DNA of 64,000 nucleotides from NCBI RefSeq assembly GCF_042445055.1, contig NZ_CP170339.1, positions 2,666,001-2,730,000 on the forward strand, written 5' to 3'. The notes below the pieces were generated by a model. The model saw only the letters and a list, made by a program, of their open reading frames with translations. It did not search any database and was not told the origin of the DNA. Shown piece by piece: positions 50,307 to 58,470 of this stretch. How positions within the stretch are numbered: position 1 is the stretch's first letter; every line of letters begins with the position of its first letter. Made by a program: the position numbers and the translations under genes. The DNA comes from Falsihalocynthiibacter sp042445055. GTDB taxonomy: Bacteria > Pseudomonadota > Alphaproteobacteria > Rhodobacterales > Rhodobacteraceae.

Positions 50307-52376
50307 TTATTTGTTGGGTTTTCTTGGCTTGGCAAATTTGCCTTTGCCTGTCGCCTTGTGGCGCAGTTTCTGTGACGGATTTTTAGGGTCAAATCCTGCT
50401 GGTGGGCCTTTTTTCTTGGGACCAGACGCTGCTTTTGCAGGACCGCCGCGCTTGGGCGCAGCATCCGCACTACCACCGAACTTTGGCTTAAAGTCTGATT
50501 TGGGCGCACCTTCGGCACGTGGCTTGCGCGCTGGTTTTCCCTCGAACTTCCCAGAGGGTTTTCCAGATGGTTTGCCTTCATATTTTCCAGAAGGCTTACC
50601 GCCAGTTTTCTTACCCTTATACGAATTCGCGCCGTCGTGTGGCTTGCGATGCGCATCAGAGCGTGGTGGGCGATCATCCTGAGAACGTTCCTGACGCGGT
50701 CCACGATCATCCCTTGGGCGTCCACGGCCCTGTGGTTTACCGCCAAACTTGCCCGACGGTTTACCGCCGGAATGGCCGCTACGCGCAATATCAGGCACCT
50801 TGTCCAACAAAGTCGCTTTGACGTCATCCTCAAGGACATTGCCTTTGCCGAGCGCGGCAAAGAACTCATCCGAAATCTTGGCGTCGAGCTCTACGTAGGT
50901 TTCGTTGGGCACCATCTTAATGGCCCCGATCTCGCGTTTGGTAATGCCGCCAGCTTTGCAAAGCAACGGAATGAGCCAGCGCGGCTCTGCGCGCTGTTCG
51001 CGGCCAACATTCAGCGAAAGCCAAATAGATTTGTCGAACCCACGGTGTTCCTTGGGCGCGTCAACTCCGCCAATTTCACGCAACTCTTCAGGCGCCGAAC
51101 GAAGCGAACGATACTGGGCAATATACGCAGATGCGATTTGCTCTGGTGTGTTACCTTCAAGAAGTGCTGCAACAACGGCTTCTTCGCCCTCGACCTCTTC
51201 TGCCTTAAAGCCAGCGATCAAGCGCTCGTCGTCTTTGGCGCGCACATCTTGTGCGGTCGGAGGTGTCCCCCAATTGGCCGTCACTTTTGCCCACTTCAAC
51301 AAGCGCTCTGCTTTTTTGCGTTGGCTTTGTGGAACGATCAGCGCCGAAATCCCTTTGTGGCCAGCACGTCCAGTACGGCCCGAACGGTGCAAAAGCGCCT
51401 CTTGGTTCTGTGGCAAATCGGCGTGAACAACAAGCTCTAGACCGGGAAGGTCAATACCGCGCGCGGCAACATCCGTAGCGATACAAACCTGCGCACGACC
51501 ATCGCGCATTGCCTGAAGGGCATGGCTCCGCTCCGCTTGGGAAAGTTCACCCGAGAGTGCAACCACACGAAAGCCACGATTGGTGAAACGTGCTGTCAGG
51601 TGGTTAACCGTCGCGCGTGTTCCACAGAAAACAATCGCTGTTTCAGGCTCGTGAAAGCGCAAGAGATTGATGATCGCGTTTTCGCGGTCGGGTCCTGCAC
51701 ATACCAGCGCTTGATAATCGATATCTACGTGCTGCTTGGCCTCAGACACTGTCGCGACGCGCTTTGCATCCTTCTGAAAATTCCGTGCGAGGTCCGCGAT
51801 TTGGCGCGGAACAGTCGCCGAGAACATAAGCGTGCGGCGCTCTTCTGGAGCTTTGCCGAGAATATACTCGAGGTCATCACGGAAACCGAGATCAAGCATC
51901 TCGTCTGCTTCATCAAGGACAATCGCCTTCATGTTATCCATGATAAGGGAGTTCCGCTCGATATGGTCCCGCAAACGGCCAGGCGTACCAACAACAATAT
52001 GTGCGCCCTGATCCAGAGCGCGGCGCTCAGTGCGCATATCCATACCGCCAACACAGGACGCAATACGCGCGCCCGTTTCAGCATAGAGCCATTCAAACTC
52101 GCGGCGTACCTGAAGGGCCAACTCGCGTGTCGGCGCAACCACAAGCGTTACAGGATCGGTGGCGCGATCAAACCGTACCTCATCCCCCAAAATCGTCGGA
52201 GCAATCGCAATCCCGAATGCCACTGTCTTGCCCGAGCCCGTCTGCGCAGACACCAATAGATCAGATGCCGCCAACTCTGGGTTGGAAACGTCTCGCTGGA
52301 CCGGTGTAAGATCGGTGTAGCCCTTTTTAGTCAGAGCGTCGGAAAGGGGTGGCAGGATGCCTTCGAATTGCGTCAC
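50307..52376 (-). CDS. DEAD-box RNA helicase with DbpA-type C-terminal domain and basic tail
   Basis: 689 residues from the GTG at 52376 (VTQFEGILPPLSDAL, the usual family start); ATGs at 52457 region and 52433 are weaker choices. Motifs: AQTGSGKT, PTRELALQV, GTPGRLRDH, DEADEM, SATVPRQ, and HRSGRTGRAGHKG. A DbpA RNA-binding-like domain (VPNETYVELDAKISDEFFAA) is followed by about 130 residues rich in Gly, Lys and Pro (repeats like KPSGKFEGKP). A cold-adaptation or ribosome-assembly helicase; the tail gives non-specific RNA binding. Confidence 0.9.
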   Translation of the reverse strand: MTQFEGILPPLSDALTKKGYTDLTPVQRDVSNPELAASDLLVSAQTGSGKTVAFGIAIAPTILGDEVRFDRATDPVTLVVAPTRELALQVRREFEWLYAETGARIASCVGGMDMRTERRALDQGAHIVVGTPGRLRDHIERNSLIMDNMKAIVLDEADEMLDLGFRDDLEYILGKAPEERRTLMFSATVPRQIADLARNFQKDAKRVATVSEAKQHVDIDYQALVCAGPDRENAIINLLRFHEPETAIVFCGTRATVNHLTARFTNRGFRVVALSGELSQAERSHALQAMRDGRAQVCIATDVAARGIDLPGLELVVHADLPQNQEALLHRSGRTGRAGHKGISALIVPQSQRKKAERLLKWAKVTANWGTPPTAQDVRAKDDERLIAGFKAEEVEGEEAVVAALLEGNTPEQIASAYIAQYRSLRSAPEELREIGGVDAPKEHRGFDKSIWLSLNVGREQRAEPRWLIPLLCKAGGITKREIGAIKMVPNETYVELDAKISDEFFAALGKGNVLEDDVKATLLDKVPDIARSGHSGGKPSGKFGGKPQGRGRPRDDRGPRQERSQDDRPPRSDAHRKPHDGANSYKGKKTGGKPSGKYEGKPSGKPSGKFEGKPARKPRAEGAPKSDFKPKFGGSADAAPKRGGPAKAASGPKKKGPPAGFDPKNPSQKLRHKATGKGKFAKPRKPNK

Positions 52377-52576
52377 GGCGATATCTTTCGATAAAACTAG
52401 ACCGGCCCCGTGGCCAGTCGAAAGGGGGGACATAGACAGTCGCAGGGGATAAAGCAATCAAAGAACAACCAAAAGGGCCAGTTCCCGCCTAAAACGAAAC
52501 AATTGCATGCATTTCCCTTGCTACAAGCAACTTTGCCCAAGAAATACGGGACTTCCACCACGTAATGCGATGCGTA

Positions 52577-52954
52577 TCAATCAGACTTAAGCGCTCGCTT
52601 AACAGAAGCAACCAGATCAGCGCCGCTAAATGGCTTGAGCAGAAATGATTTAGCGCCACGCAGATCTGCAATCGCAGCGGCCACCTCCACCGAGAAAACA
52701 CCGCCCCCACTCGCCAGCATTACAACAGGAAGAGATGGGAAACTGTCGCGAATTTTCCCGAACAGCTCCAACCCCGTCCGATCCTCAAGCCCGACGTTCA
52801 GCACCAGAGCATCAAATTCGCCCTCAACAAAAAGGATTGAATAAGCTGCATCCGAACTGGCGGTATGAGCAGATTTAATGCCACCTTCATACAACGACTG
52901 TTTCATCGCCTTCTGGGCGCTCACGTCGTCATCAACGATCAATACATTCGCCAC
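52577..52954 (-). CDS. Receiver-domain protein lacking the phospho-acceptor Asp
   Basis: 125 residues, a lone CheY-like receiver: acidic cluster D8-D9-D10 (VLIVDDDVSAQ) and conserved Lys in FLLKPF are present, but the phospho-acceptor Asp is Asn (N53 in ALVLNVGLEDRTGLELF) and the switch Thr/Ser position reads Ala (VVMLASGGG). It cannot be phosphorylated in the usual way, so it probably signals by protein contact. No output domain. Eighteen bases after the MarR-type gene on the same strand, thus likely one operon. Confidence 0.85.
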   Translation of the reverse strand: MANVLIVDDDVSAQKAMKQSLYEGGIKSAHTASSDAAYSILFVEGEFDALVLNVGLEDRTGLELFGKIRDSFPSLPVVMLASGGGVFSVEVAAAIADLRGAKSFLLKPFSGADLVASVKRALKSD

Positions 52955-52972
52955 GAGAATCTCGAAAAATAC

Positions 52973-53380
52973 TTAATGAATATCCATCACAATAGTTTCG
53001 AGCGATTTCTTGAACAACTGTTTTTCTTCGTCAGGAAGGTTTGCGACGCTCTTGGCGATTTGCAGAAGCGGGTCTTGCTCAAGCGCCTTCTTTGCATCGG
53101 GCAATAGAACCAGCCGAAAACTCCGCGCGTCTTCAAGGCTTTTCTCTTGCTTCACAAGTTTCCGCTTCACAAGGCCCTGAACAGCACGACTCGTTGGTGC
53201 TGCGGGGATTCCCAAGAACTTGGTGATCATTTTGGCGGAGCGTTGTTCCTCTGGAACGCGAGCAAGGAACCGGAGGATCGACCACTGCATTGGCAGAAGT
53301 GCCCCCGGTTCCCGACTAGTATAGGTCGCTCGGACAATCGTTTCGAGCAATACGGCTGCGGCTACGTCACTATTTAACAT
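52973..53380 (-). CDS. MarR-family transcriptional regulator
   Basis: 135 residues. Winged HTH of MarR type (LLPMQWSILRFLARVPEEQR, KFLGIPAAPTSRAVQGLVKR, LVKQEKSLEDARSFRLVLLP) between helices for dimerisation. It resembles the regulators paired with small receivers in Rhodobacterales; ligand unknown. The 290-base region upstream, before tRNA-His, holds its promoter and nothing else that I can identify. Confidence 0.85.
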   Translation of the reverse strand: MLNSDVAAAVLLETIVRATYTSREPGALLPMQWSILRFLARVPEEQRSAKMITKFLGIPAAPTSRAVQGLVKRKLVKQEKSLEDARSFRLVLLPDAKKALEQDPLLQIAKSVANLPDEEKQLFKKSLETIVMDIH

Positions 53381-53666
53381 GGAGTACCATTACTACGGCG
53401 CAGTTCGCATTTTTTACTAGTTACTACAAAAATATTGAACAACCTTGAGACCATAATAGCGTCACCGATTGGGGGCGAAAACTTGCCTTTTTAGACAGTA
53501 TCCATTCGATGGTTTGGCGCCATTAGCTCAACAATCAGGCGCGCGAGGCGCTCTTTGTTTATGCAAAATACACGGATTAACCTTTAAAAGACGCGAATCC
53601 GACACAAGAGTTCAGAATCAAACCGAACCAATGCGAAACTTTTTCAATCAAATAAAAAGGAGAAAT

Positions 53667-53743
53667 GGTACCACCACCCCGGTTCGAACGGGGGACCTCT
53701 TGATCCACAATCAAGCGCTCTAACCAGCTGAGCTATGGCGGCA
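53667..53743 (-). tRNA. tRNA-His(GUG)
   Basis: Reverse strand folds as a tRNA: acceptor GCCGCCA / TGGTGGT, anticodon loop TTGTGGA with GTG, T-loop TTCGAAC, encoded CCA at 53667-53669. The discriminator is A and the base before G1 is T, so the usual G-1:C73 pair of tRNA-His is absent. A T-rich tract follows the CCA as a likely transcription end. Confidence 0.95.
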
Positions 53744-53922
53744 CACTAGCGCTGATTTAGCGCCCACGTTCCACGAATGCAAGGGGGCGAAGCGTGACAA
53801 TTTGAGGAATTTTCCAAGTATTTTCGTTTTCCTGTATTATTGAGGCCTCGCGAAATTACCGCACCCTCTTGCCACCCTGCGCTGATGGGTCTAGTCAATT
53901 CGCGCAACCAAGGAGATCCGAC

Positions 53923-54108
53923 ATGGGTATTAATACCGAAAAGAACGTGACCGCAAATCTGCAAATCGGACCTACTTCTGTGGGCAATGTGCGTCTCTAT
54001 ATTGAGGCCGAAGGCGTTGAAATCCCCATGGATTTCACCCCAGAGGAAGCACTGGAAATCGCTGAAGAAATCCGCGCCGCAGCCCTAACGATCACGGGCC
54101 AAAAATAG
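53923..54108 (+). CDS. DUF6324-like small protein
   Basis: 61 residues from the ATG at 53923 (AAGGAG upstream). Sequence MGINTEKNVTANLQIGPTS and FTPEEALEIAEEIRAAA match the short conserved Rhodobacterales family DUF6324 as I remember it: a small beta-hairpin unit followed by one acidic helix. Function unknown. The 3' end overlaps the convergent mmcB gene by 17 bases. Confidence 0.8.
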   Translation: MGINTEKNVTANLQIGPTSVGNVRLYIEAEGVEIPMDFTPEEALEIAEEIRAAALTITGQK

Positions 54109-54565
54109 CGGCCACACCCGGATCGCGATAGCTTTGAAGCCGCCGCGCCGCGTCCCGCGCGAATTTATGTGTCAGTTTTTTGCGCCGTGCAGGGGCGAGT
54201 TTGGTTTCCGGCCCCATACGAATAATTTCTGCGTCATAGCTATCTGCGATAATGAGGCCGGTCTCTTGCGGAAGTAAATCCGTCGGAAACTCTTCATCGA
54301 CGGCCCAAAAGAACCGATCGCACCACGCCAAATACCCCTGCCACTTGCTATCTGTCTGAAAATCGGCGCGACTGGACTTGCACTCAACGATCCAAATCTC
54401 TCCTTTAGGGCCGATTCCCATCACATCGACACGTAAACCACGTTCAGGCACGAACTCCTCCACAACTGCGAAGTCATGGTGAATCAAGTGGCGCGACACG
54501 CCACGCGCCAGCAACTGTCCCGACTGAAGGGCAATCGTGTCGGCAACGGGGGGCTGGGTGCTCAT
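54092..54565 (-). CDS. mmcB: MmcB-family putative DNA repair endonuclease
   Basis: 157 residues of the MmcB (DUF1052) family: VVEEFVPERGLRVDVMGIGP, EIWIVECKSSRADFQTDSKW and GYLAWCDRFFWAV. The D-x(n)-ExK arrangement (RVDVMG then VECKSS) is a PD-(D/E)xK nuclease core. In Caulobacter this family is part of the damage response; here it could be LexA-controlled, but I do not see a clear operator. Convergent with the DUF6324-like gene. Confidence 0.88.
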   Translation of the reverse strand: MSTQPPVADTIALQSGQLLARGVSRHLIHHDFAVVEEFVPERGLRVDVMGIGPKGEIWIVECKSSRADFQTDSKWQGYLAWCDRFFWAVDEEFPTDLLPQETGLIIADSYDAEIIRMGPETKLAPARRKKLTHKFARDAARRLQSYRDPGVAAIFGP

Positions 54566-54599
54566 CCCTCAACATGAACAAAAGGCAAACAAAATGTCA

Positions 54600-54843
54600 A
54601 GCGAGGGCGTGTGGCACATATTTTCGCCCCTGCCCCTTGCCCCACACCTCGGGCCACCATATGTGAGTGGACGGCGGGTTCTGCTCTTCTCGTAATCCAG
54701 TGGGCACACATTCCAGTGGCCTTAAGCAAATCCTAGGGAGCTGGCTCTGTTTGGATCCTGGTTCATTTATCTGGCGCCCACCTGTATATACAGGTCCCCG
54801 GGGATAAGATGCCCCTACGGTCGCTGCGGGCCCGCCACCAAAC
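54600..54843. other. Unassigned GC-rich structured non-coding region, possible small RNA
   Basis: About 245 bases between mmcB and the nusB terminator hold no convincing gene but several potential hairpins: ACCTGTATATACAGGT (a 16-base perfect palindrome at about 54789-54804), GGGG-N8-CCCC just after it, and paired GTGGC/GCCAC segments near the two ends. The size and folding would suit a small RNA such as 6S RNA, but I cannot confirm the family or strand. Confidence 0.3.
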
Positions 54844-54870
54844 AAAAAGAGCGCCCGATTGGGCGCCCTC
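54844..54870 (-). terminator. Rho-independent terminator of the rib-nusB operon
   Basis: Minus-strand GCGCCC / GGGCGC stem with an AATC loop followed by TCTTTTTG, 20 bases after the nusB stop codon. Confidence 0.8.
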
Positions 54871-54889
54871 AAGATAGCTTCAGCTAAAT

Positions 54890-55387
54890 TTATTCAAATG
54901 CTTCTGGCTTGGCTTCGTGCGCCATGTGATCCAGCACCGCATTTACGAATTTCGGCTCGCGACCATCTGGATGGAACGCGCGCGCGATATCGACAAACTC
55001 ACTGATAACAACGCGTGGCGGCGTTTCCGTTGTCATGATTTCCGCCCCTGCGGCACGAAATAGGGCGCGCAATGTCGGATCAATTCGTGCAATCGGCCAT
55101 TTAGCAACGAGGGCGCGATCAGTTGCCTGGTCAATACTGGCCTGATTGTTCACCGCGTTTTCGACGAGGGTTTTGAACAACTCCATGTTGCCCTCCATCA
55201 TCTCGTCACCTTCGTAGACGGCGCCAAAACGGTGCTCTTGAAATTCGTGCACAACGGCCTCGACTGTTTGGCCAGAGCTTTCCATCTGAAACAACGCCTG
55301 CACAGCATAGAGCCGCGACGCGGATTTCTTTTGACGTCCTTTGGAAACCTTCGGGCCAGAAGAGGCCGATGTATCAGCGTTTGTCAT
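54890..55387 (-). CDS. nusB: Transcription antitermination factor NusB
   Basis: 165 residues, all-helical: RLYAVQALFQMESSGQTVEA, WPIARIDPTLRALFRAAGAE and VVISEFVDIARAFHPDGREP-KFVNAVLD are the NusB landmarks. With NusE it binds boxA RNA for rRNA antitermination. Its start overlaps the ribH stop by four bases; ribH-nusB coupling is widespread. It has a slightly extended basic N-terminus (SKGRQKKSASR). Confidence 0.95.
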   Translation of the reverse strand: MTNADTSASSGPKVSKGRQKKSASRLYAVQALFQMESSGQTVEAVVHEFQEHRFGAVYEGDEMMEGNMELFKTLVENAVNNQASIDQATDRALVAKWPIARIDPTLRALFRAAGAEIMTTETPPRVVISEFVDIARAFHPDGREPKFVNAVLDHMAHEAKPEAFE

Positions 55388-55941
55388 GCGGTCGTTCCGT
55401 TTTCCTTGTCGCCCTTATCGGCGATCAAAATGCTTTCCGGTGCAGTTTTGAAACCAACACCTTTGCCTTGGCCGCCCCATTTGCGCGAAAGTGCGATGAG
55501 ATGCAAGGCCGCAGCCGCCGCTCCGCCACCTTTATTTTGATCCGCAGGATTTGCGCGAACTTCTGCCTGCGGACGATTTTCAACCGTTAGAATACCGTTC
55601 CCGATGAACAGGCCCTGCAATCCAAGCAACTGAATCGCGCGGCTCGAGTCATTGCAAACAGTATCGTAATGCGTTGTCTCTCCACGAATAACACAGCCCA
55701 GCGCTACGTATCCGTCAAAGTTTTTGGTGCGATCCGCGAGCGCAATGCATGTGGGAATTTCAAGCGCGCCAGGGACTTCTGCAACCTCATAAGTGCCGCC
55801 AACCGCCTGAATCTCGGCAATGGCCCCCGCGATCATATTATCTGCGATATCTTTGTAATAGGGCGACACGACGATCAGCACCTTGACGGGCTTGTCGAAT
55901 TGCGGGCGCGGAAGAATATAGTGTTGTTCGTGTCCAGCCAT
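55384..55941 (-). CDS. ribH: 6,7-dimethyl-8-ribityllumazine synthase
   Basis: 185 residues. Lumazine synthase motifs: VKVLIVVSPYYKDIADNMI, VAEVPGALEIPTCIAL, GYVALGCVIRGETTHYD (catalytic His) and GNGILTVENRPQAEVR. The enzyme joins the butanone phosphate from the DHBP synthase with the pyrimidine from the RibD branch. The start overlaps the preceding DHBP synthase stop by one base (TAATG). Confidence 0.95.
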   Translation of the reverse strand: MAGHEQHYILPRPQFDKPVKVLIVVSPYYKDIADNMIAGAIAEIQAVGGTYEVAEVPGALEIPTCIALADRTKNFDGYVALGCVIRGETTHYDTVCNDSSRAIQLLGLQGLFIGNGILTVENRPQAEVRANPADQNKGGGAAAAALHLIALSRKWGGQGKGVGFKTAPESILIADKGDKENGTTA

Positions 55942-57050
55942 TATCCGATCTCCGAAATTTTGCGTGTTCCGACAATTTCCAGCCCATAAGCCTCAAGGCC
56001 AACAACCTTGGGCGTAGGGGAGTTGGTGAGCAGTTCCATCTTGGACAATCCCAAAGAGGAGAGAATCTGCGCGCCAAGTCCATATTGGCGAAGCGTCTGG
56101 GGCGAGACTTCTTCGCTCGCGGCAAGCTTCATATGAACGTCCCGCAAGAGAACAAGGACTCCACGTCCTTCCTCCGCGATCAACTCCATCGCGTGCCCGA
56201 ATTCAGCGGCGCGGCCCTTACCGCCTGTTCCAACCACATCCAGCATCGGATCAAGCGCGTGCATACGCACCAGCACCGGCTCATCTGTGGTGATGTCCCC
56301 TTTCACCAGCGCGATATGCTCAGCCCCATGGGCCTCGTCGGTGTAGATCCGCAGCTCCCATTCACCGCCGAATTCGGAAGTGATCGTTTCCTGAGAACGT
56401 ACTTTCACCAGATTGTCATGGCGGCGGCGGTACGCGATGAGATCACTGATCGTGCCGATTTTCAGACCGTGGCGCTGTGCAAAAGAAACCAAATCGGGCA
56501 AGCGGGACATCGTGCCGTCGTCATTCATGATTTCGCAGATCACGCCAGAAGGATTGAGACCAGCAAGACGGCTCACATCCACTGCGGCCTCGGTGTGGCC
56601 TGCGCGAACCAACACGCCACCCTTACGGGCTCGGAGCGGGAAAATATGTCCAGGTGTCGCGATGTCCGCCGCGCCTTTGGACGCATCAATCGCAACCGAA
56701 ACAGTCAACGCACGATCATGCGCAGAGATACCCGTTGTAACGCCTTCGCGTGCCTCGATTGAGGTCGTGAACGCCGTTTCGTGGCGCGAGGAATTGCTGC
56801 TGCTCATCATCGGCAGCCCAAGCTGATCAAGCCGCTCGCCTGTGAGTGTAAGACAAATCAGTCCGCGCCCGTGCGTTGCCATAAAGTTGATCGCATCAGG
56901 AGTCGCCATTTGCGCGGGGATAACCAGATCACCCTCGTTTTCGCGGTCCTCATGGTCAACCAGAATGAACATACGCCCGTTGCGGGCGTCCTCGATGATT
57001 TCTTCAATAGAAGAAACCGCGTCAGTGTAATCGTAAGATTTATCCGTCAT
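55941..57050 (-). CDS. ribB: 3,4-dihydroxy-2-butanone 4-phosphate synthase with degenerate GTP cyclohydrolase II domain
   Basis: 369 residues from the ATG at 57050 (AGGA upstream). Residues 1-about 210 are a complete RibB domain (VDHEDRENEGDLVIPAQMA, THGRGLICL, FPLRARKGGVLVRAGHTEAA). The C-terminal domain follows the RibA fold (VLVRMHALDPMLDVVG, IAEEGRGVLVLLRDVHMK, LLTNSP) but the three zinc-binding cysteines of GTP cyclohydrolase II are absent (HALDPMLDVVGTGGKG where SECLTGD and CDCG are expected). The second activity is therefore probably lost, as in RibBX-type proteins; another GCH II must exist elsewhere. Confidence 0.92.
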   Translation of the reverse strand: MTDKSYDYTDAVSSIEEIIEDARNGRMFILVDHEDRENEGDLVIPAQMATPDAINFMATHGRGLICLTLTGERLDQLGLPMMSSSNSSRHETAFTTSIEAREGVTTGISAHDRALTVSVAIDASKGAADIATPGHIFPLRARKGGVLVRAGHTEAAVDVSRLAGLNPSGVICEIMNDDGTMSRLPDLVSFAQRHGLKIGTISDLIAYRRRHDNLVKVRSQETITSEFGGEWELRIYTDEAHGAEHIALVKGDITTDEPVLVRMHALDPMLDVVGTGGKGRAAEFGHAMELIAEEGRGVLVLLRDVHMKLAASEEVSPQTLRQYGLGAQILSSLGLSKMELLTNSPTPKVVGLEAYGLEIVGTRKISEIG

Positions 57051-57061
57051 TTTCAATCCTG

Positions 57062-57643
57062 CTAAAGGGGCGCGCCGGCAAAGTAGGTCTCGGAAGGGAT
57101 GTAAGCACCAAGGCGGGCAGTATCGGCCCACGTCGCTTCGAGCATCGTATCACCAATGACAACAACTTTGTCACCCGGCAGTTTATTCGGTGTAAGAGCA
57201 GCCCGAAGCGCATCACGCGTCTGGCCATAATTCTGTGCGATCGTTGGCGCGGCGATTGCGGTGGTAATATCAATGCCTTGCGCTTCGATACGCGACTTAA
57301 CTTCTAAGGGAACAAGCGGCGACGAAACAGCCAATAGGCGCTCACACCCAACGAGATCCTTGAGTTTTCTATGCTGTTCTTCGGGAAGGTCTTGCCCCGC
57401 CCGCAGCACGCGAAGCGCGTTGGTGGAAAACAGAAGCGCCACAATATCATGACCGGTTTTCGCGCGGACCGAGGCATAGGCCTTGTAATCCAGTCCCAAC
57501 TCCTTGGCGCGTTTCAAACGGGTTCGGATGACCTCTATTGGCAAGGTTGGAAGCAACTCGGCGCGCGCCTTGCTCCAGCAATGTTTCTGCCAACCAAGAC
57601 CGCCACTCAGGGCAGGTCCGCGATTATGCCCGATACCCGTCAT
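57062..57643 (-). CDS. Conserved protein of the rib operon, unknown function
   Basis: 193 residues, between ribE and the DHBP synthase gene, overlapping ribE by four bases and ending 11 bases before the next start. No family I can name. Sequence starts MTGIGHNRGPALSGG; a helical region (PTLPIEVIRTRLKRAKELGL, KHRKLKDLVGCERLLAVSSP-like) is followed by PLEVKSRIEAQGIDITTAIA and GDKVVVIGDTMLEATWADTA. The tight operon position points to a role linked to flavin synthesis or its control, but that is only context. Confidence 0.65.
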   Translation of the reverse strand: MTGIGHNRGPALSGGLGWQKHCWSKARAELLPTLPIEVIRTRLKRAKELGLDYKAYASVRAKTGHDIVALLFSTNALRVLRAGQDLPEEQHRKLKDLVGCERLLAVSSPLVPLEVKSRIEAQGIDITTAIAAPTIAQNYGQTRDALRAALTPNKLPGDKVVVIGDTMLEATWADTARLGAYIPSETYFAGAPL

Positions 57644-58251
57644 CCAGCGAACTCCTGTAGGCGGGCAACATAGCGTGCCATGGTATCAATTTCGAGGTTT
57701 ACGATATCGCCCTCTTTGGCGGCGCCCCAAATTGTAACGTCTTTGGTATGTGGAATGATGTTTACGCCAAACTCGCAGCCATCAACTTCGTTCACGGTGA
57801 GTGACGTTCCGTTAAGGGTAATGGAGCCCTTCTCCGGAATAAATTTCGCCAAGGCTTCAGGGGCGAGGAATTTGAAACGCGTGCTGTCGCCTTCGTCGCG
57901 CATTTTGGTGATTTCGGCCACGCCGTCAACGTGCCCCGAAACGATATGGCCGCCCAGTTCGTCACCGATCTTGAGCGCGCGTTCCAAGTTGATCTTGGTG
58001 CCGGCGGTCCATTCGTGACCTTGAGTTCCGATATTCGTCTTGGCGATGGACTCTGCGGAAATTTCGACATCGAACCAGTTTTGCGGCTCTGACCCTAGGG
58101 CGATAACCGTCAGGCAAACACCGTTACAGGCAATGGATGCGCCGATATCAATTCCGTTAACATCATAGCTGGTGCCAATCCGCGCGCGCAGATCTCCGCG
58201 CTGCTCGGATTCCAAAACGGTTCCAACGTCCGTGATAATCCCTGTAAACAT
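57640..58251 (-). CDS. ribE: Riboflavin synthase, alpha chain
   Basis: 203 residues with the two-fold repeat of lumazine-binding domains: MFTGIITDVGTVLESEQRGD with CNGVCLTV in the first half, and LGGHIVSGHVDGVAEITKMR with NGTSLTVNEVDG in the second. It dismutates two lumazines to riboflavin and the pyrimidine. First gene of the ribE-X-ribB-ribH-nusB operon; no FMN riboswitch is visible in the 219 bases ahead of it. Confidence 0.95.
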   Translation of the reverse strand: MFTGIITDVGTVLESEQRGDLRARIGTSYDVNGIDIGASIACNGVCLTVIALGSEPQNWFDVEISAESIAKTNIGTQGHEWTAGTKINLERALKIGDELGGHIVSGHVDGVAEITKMRDEGDSTRFKFLAPEALAKFIPEKGSITLNGTSLTVNEVDGCEFGVNIIPHTKDVTIWGAAKEGDIVNLEIDTMARYVARLQEFAG

Positions 58252-58470
58252 CCCGCATCCCTTCGGTCATTCCCTTCCCACGTATCCCCTCGCGCCGCTC
58301 GGTGCAAGACCGACGCTACGCGCAATTACCTTGATTTCCTTGACGGCAAACGTTTCGGCGCTAATCTGGACAGAATTCTTTTTCGAGCAAGTGAAACAAT
58401 ACGGTTACGATCTACGTGTATTCATATGGTTCGCAATGGAACTCAGTGAAGCAATGCGTAAACGGTTTTG

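Noticed and set aside
50258..50869. 203-codon frame on the minus strand at the end of the DEAD-box helicase gene
   Set aside because: It is a second frame of the helicase's Gly/Lys/Pro-rich tail; its Arg/Ser-rich low-complexity product follows from that repeat composition.
54597..54872. Minus-strand frame of 91 codons between mmcB and nusB
   Set aside because: It reads through the nusB terminator hairpin, has no ribosome-binding site and no protein-like features; the region is better explained as non-coding.
58252..58470. FMN riboswitch upstream of ribE
   Set aside because: I looked for the conserved AGGGGC and GAAATTCCC-type blocks of the RFN element between ribE and the capsule genes and found none.
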